A DNA stretch of 64,000 bases. It comes from Karalla daura. Its lineage: Eukaryota; Chordata; Actinopteri; Chaetodontiformes; Leiognathidae. The stretch is from the NCBI GenBank assembly GCA_029224185.1, contig CM055200.1:6041438-6105437 (forward strand), written 5' to 3'. This document shows positions 62,045-64,000 of the stretch, in pieces. Numbering within the stretch: the stretch's first letter is position 1; every line of letters starts with the position of its first letter. The translations under genes were made by a program, and so were the position numbers. Under the pieces are notes generated by a model. The model saw only the letters and a list, made by a program, of their open reading frames with translations, was not told where the DNA came from and did not search any database.

Positions 62045-63515
62045 GAAAAGCTGAAACACAGCTTTTGGTTATTTGTTAAATTATTATATCGTAAAAGGTC
62101 CCAGCAGTTGTTAAAGTCTCTCATGTCCATCTGAACTTGCACCAAACTGAATACAATGCTGAAACTCTTTGGGAAATGCAATTTAAGACCTGGGGCGAAA
62201 AGTGGAAATGTTTACAGGCATTTGCAAAGGTTGATCCTCTGGGCACCATGCATTTCTGTAGACGGTTGTGCAGACTGGACTAGCCCCACGGAGCAACATC
62301 TGCAGCAGAAACCGGTGCCGATCCCCAGCATTAAATGGGACAGTAGGAATGTCAGAGCGTATGTGAGCAAGGAGGGTAAGATACTCGGGGCTTTTCAGCA
62401 GCTGTTACGAGGTCAGCGGGGCAGCCAAACGCTTCCTTCCTTCTTGGTCTCCTGCTTTGAAGTGGTTGATGGGGAAATGAGACAAGACCGAGCCGGTGAA
62501 AGCAGCTCAGTGTTTTTCTGGACAGTGCGACTCCGGCAAATCTTTCCCCTCCCTTCCCCGCCCCGCTCATGACGTCCTCACCTCCCCGCTCCTCGCAGCG
62601 TCAGCCTAAGACGGAGGGATGGAGTGGAGAGGTATTTGGAGGGGTTTGCATTATCTCATCTGGAAAGGATGCGGCAGAGCCCCCCCCCCCCGCTCTCGTA
62701 CCCAAGTCACAACTTGTCTCGACCCCCCTGGAGCCGTGGAGACGCGGGGAGGCTTAATGGAGGCTTGCGGGCCCGCAGGCGTCAGTGCTTCCCACCGAGG
62801 ACGTCTGCAGCCCGCCGTCTGACGCGCTGGTCGCGTTTCCTCAGTCATTCAGTCTCACCCTCAGCTCACAGAGCCAGAGGGCAGCGAGGGGACGGTCGAG
62901 GCTGAACATATGTAGCGCAGGCTTTCTGGTGGAGTCACCTGAGCCTTATCCCTGACCCCTGGCCCTGAAAAACACTTCTTTGAAATCTGAAATTCGCTGA
63001 AATTCCAATTTCAGCCCGAGGTGGAACGACAAATTGGCTTCGATGAATGTGGCAACCGCAGCTATGTGATGTATGTATAAGCAAAAACGTTGATCTGTCA
63101 TTTTAGGCAAACACATCCAGCTAGTTATCATGAGTTTGCTTATTTTAAGGGTTTGAAATCTGCTGCGTCTTACAGCCAATAGTCACGCGATGGAAATGTT
63201 TGCAGACTTCTGAAACCCTGTCGCTTTAAGATCACGTTCTGAAGAATTTCTCTTGAAGTATTAGTCGAATTAAACATTTCAAAGTGTGGGTTTAGTTTGT
63301 TGCCTCTTGGACTCCTAGAGCAACACTCACGTTGGGGATGTTTCACTGAAAGCCGAACAGATATATGAGTTCTCCCAACCCGGGAGCGGAGCTGTTACGC
63401 GTCTCTCCGACCTTAATTTGCGGTGGTTCTAATCATTGAGTCATTGTTGAGTCTTGCAGGGATTTTTCAACGCGTTGCGCCTTAATTAAGAACTTCTCTC
63501 GATGGGCAAAAAGTT

Positions 63516-63553
63516 GTAGCGCGATCCCCTAACGAGGGGAGACGTCGCGCTAC
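63516..63553. repeat. Strong stem-loop: 9+6 bp arms
   Basis: The outer arms GTAGCGCGA and TCGCGCTAC are perfect reverse complements. The inner arms TCCCCT and AGGGGA close an AACG loop, with GACG as a 4-nt bulge. A direct repeat CTCTCGATGGG brackets the hairpin (63496-63506, 63562-63572). Confidence 0.85.
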
Positions 63554-63797
63554 TCTGCCGCCTCTCGATGGGGACGACGTCGCTCCCGTTGCTCTCACTT
63601 GTTGGCAATTACGTCTCTTTGATGTCTTCAATGGCTCCCGACGTGTTTGCCTACGATGTTTGAGGTTTGCTGGGCAAAAACAAACCTATAAATCACAGAG
63701 TCTCCCCCTGAGGGGAAGCGGTATCGGCCCAATCAGAGCCTTCATTAGACGTGAGGAGGCCTCTGCAGAAACGCTGCTCAGCTGTTGCACAGAGGAG

Positions 63798-63798
<1 letters not shown>

Positions 63799-63829
<31 letters not shown>
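63799..63829 (+). repeat. (AC)n microsatellite
   Basis: Pure AC run of 31 bp near the right edge. Confidence 0.95.
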
Positions 63830-63831
<2 letters not shown>

Positions 63832-64000
63832 TAACCTGGATAATAGCAAGTGCCGGAGGCTTGATTCATTTCCAAATGTTAACAAGGCCGTTTCACAGCT
63901 CCAGCATGCCGCGCAGTATGTTAATATCACTAATAAGCCTATCTCTGCGAGTCATCTCGGATGGCGGAGATTTGAGAGCGGGGCTGGCGTCGTACAACAG

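Larger units (their letters stand above)
56796..64000. other. Gene-free DNA downstream of OTX1
   Basis: No supported exon. It holds CNE-like blocks near its left end (57125-57700), TG repeats, GA-rich runs (58626-58685, 60509-60560, 60660-60695), a degenerate MITE (61724-62044), a G-rich run (61209-61240) and the 63516 hairpin. An open stretch of 138 codons at 62156-62572 resembles no family I know. Confidence 0.65.

Noticed and set aside
62156..62572. 138-codon open frame downstream of OTX1
   Set aside because: No recognisable family, low-confidence start and random-looking composition.

Overview
The window reads as nuclear DNA of a ray-finned (probably percomorph) teleost. The protein-coding content is spliced, with GT..AG introns of 0.3 to 22 kb. 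CA/TG and CT/GA microsatellites are very dense, and decayed fish-type LINE tails are present. There are no bacterial-style genes or operons. Nearly all long open frames are microsatellite or GC-rich artefacts. The species cannot be named from the sequence.

Two genes are supported, both on the plus strand. The first is the 3' part of an EHBP1 orthologue. Nine coding exons (1311-1598, 3763-3917, 7894-8032, 8335-8435, 11101-11224, 33182-33281, 34559-34632, 41615-41729, 42347-42437) join in consistent phase. They give 394 codons that end in a bMERB domain and a CVLQ prenylation box. A 3' UTR runs to about 43460. The N-terminal C2 and CH domains lie upstream of the window. The second is OTX1, complete in coding sequence (51086-51182, 52946-53097, 54891-55646; 334 aa). 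It has a K50 homeodomain split by the conserved intron, a WSP motif, a His tract and two DCLDYK tail motifs. It also has a probable non-coding first exon ending at 48221 and a 3' UTR to about 56795.

Region by region: 1-43460 is the end of EHBP1, dominated by introns of 22 kb (11225-33181), 7 kb, 4 kb and 2.7 kb. 43461-50992 is the OTX1 upstream region, promoter and first intron. 50993-56795 is OTX1. 56796-64000 is gene-free downstream DNA.

EHBP1 next to OTX1 is a conserved vertebrate arrangement. The most economical reading is a genomic regulatory block: a housekeeping-type trafficking gene carries, in its introns, distal enhancers for a head and brain patterning homeobox gene. The introns hold many AT-rich, non-repetitive islands full of TAATTA, TAATCC and POU-like cores between microsatellites. 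I list the best as candidate conserved non-coding elements (CNEs); conservation itself could not be tested here.

The most notable specific signals are a 25-bp tandem duplication carrying two TAATCC (OTX/bicoid-type) sites about 4.3 kb upstream of the OTX1 start codon, inside a wider cluster of about ten such sites; an intragenic CpG-rich island at 29060-29660; and two strong perfect or near-perfect hairpins (37671-37710 and 63516-63553). No new enzyme system, CRISPR array, rRNA or tRNA gene was seen.
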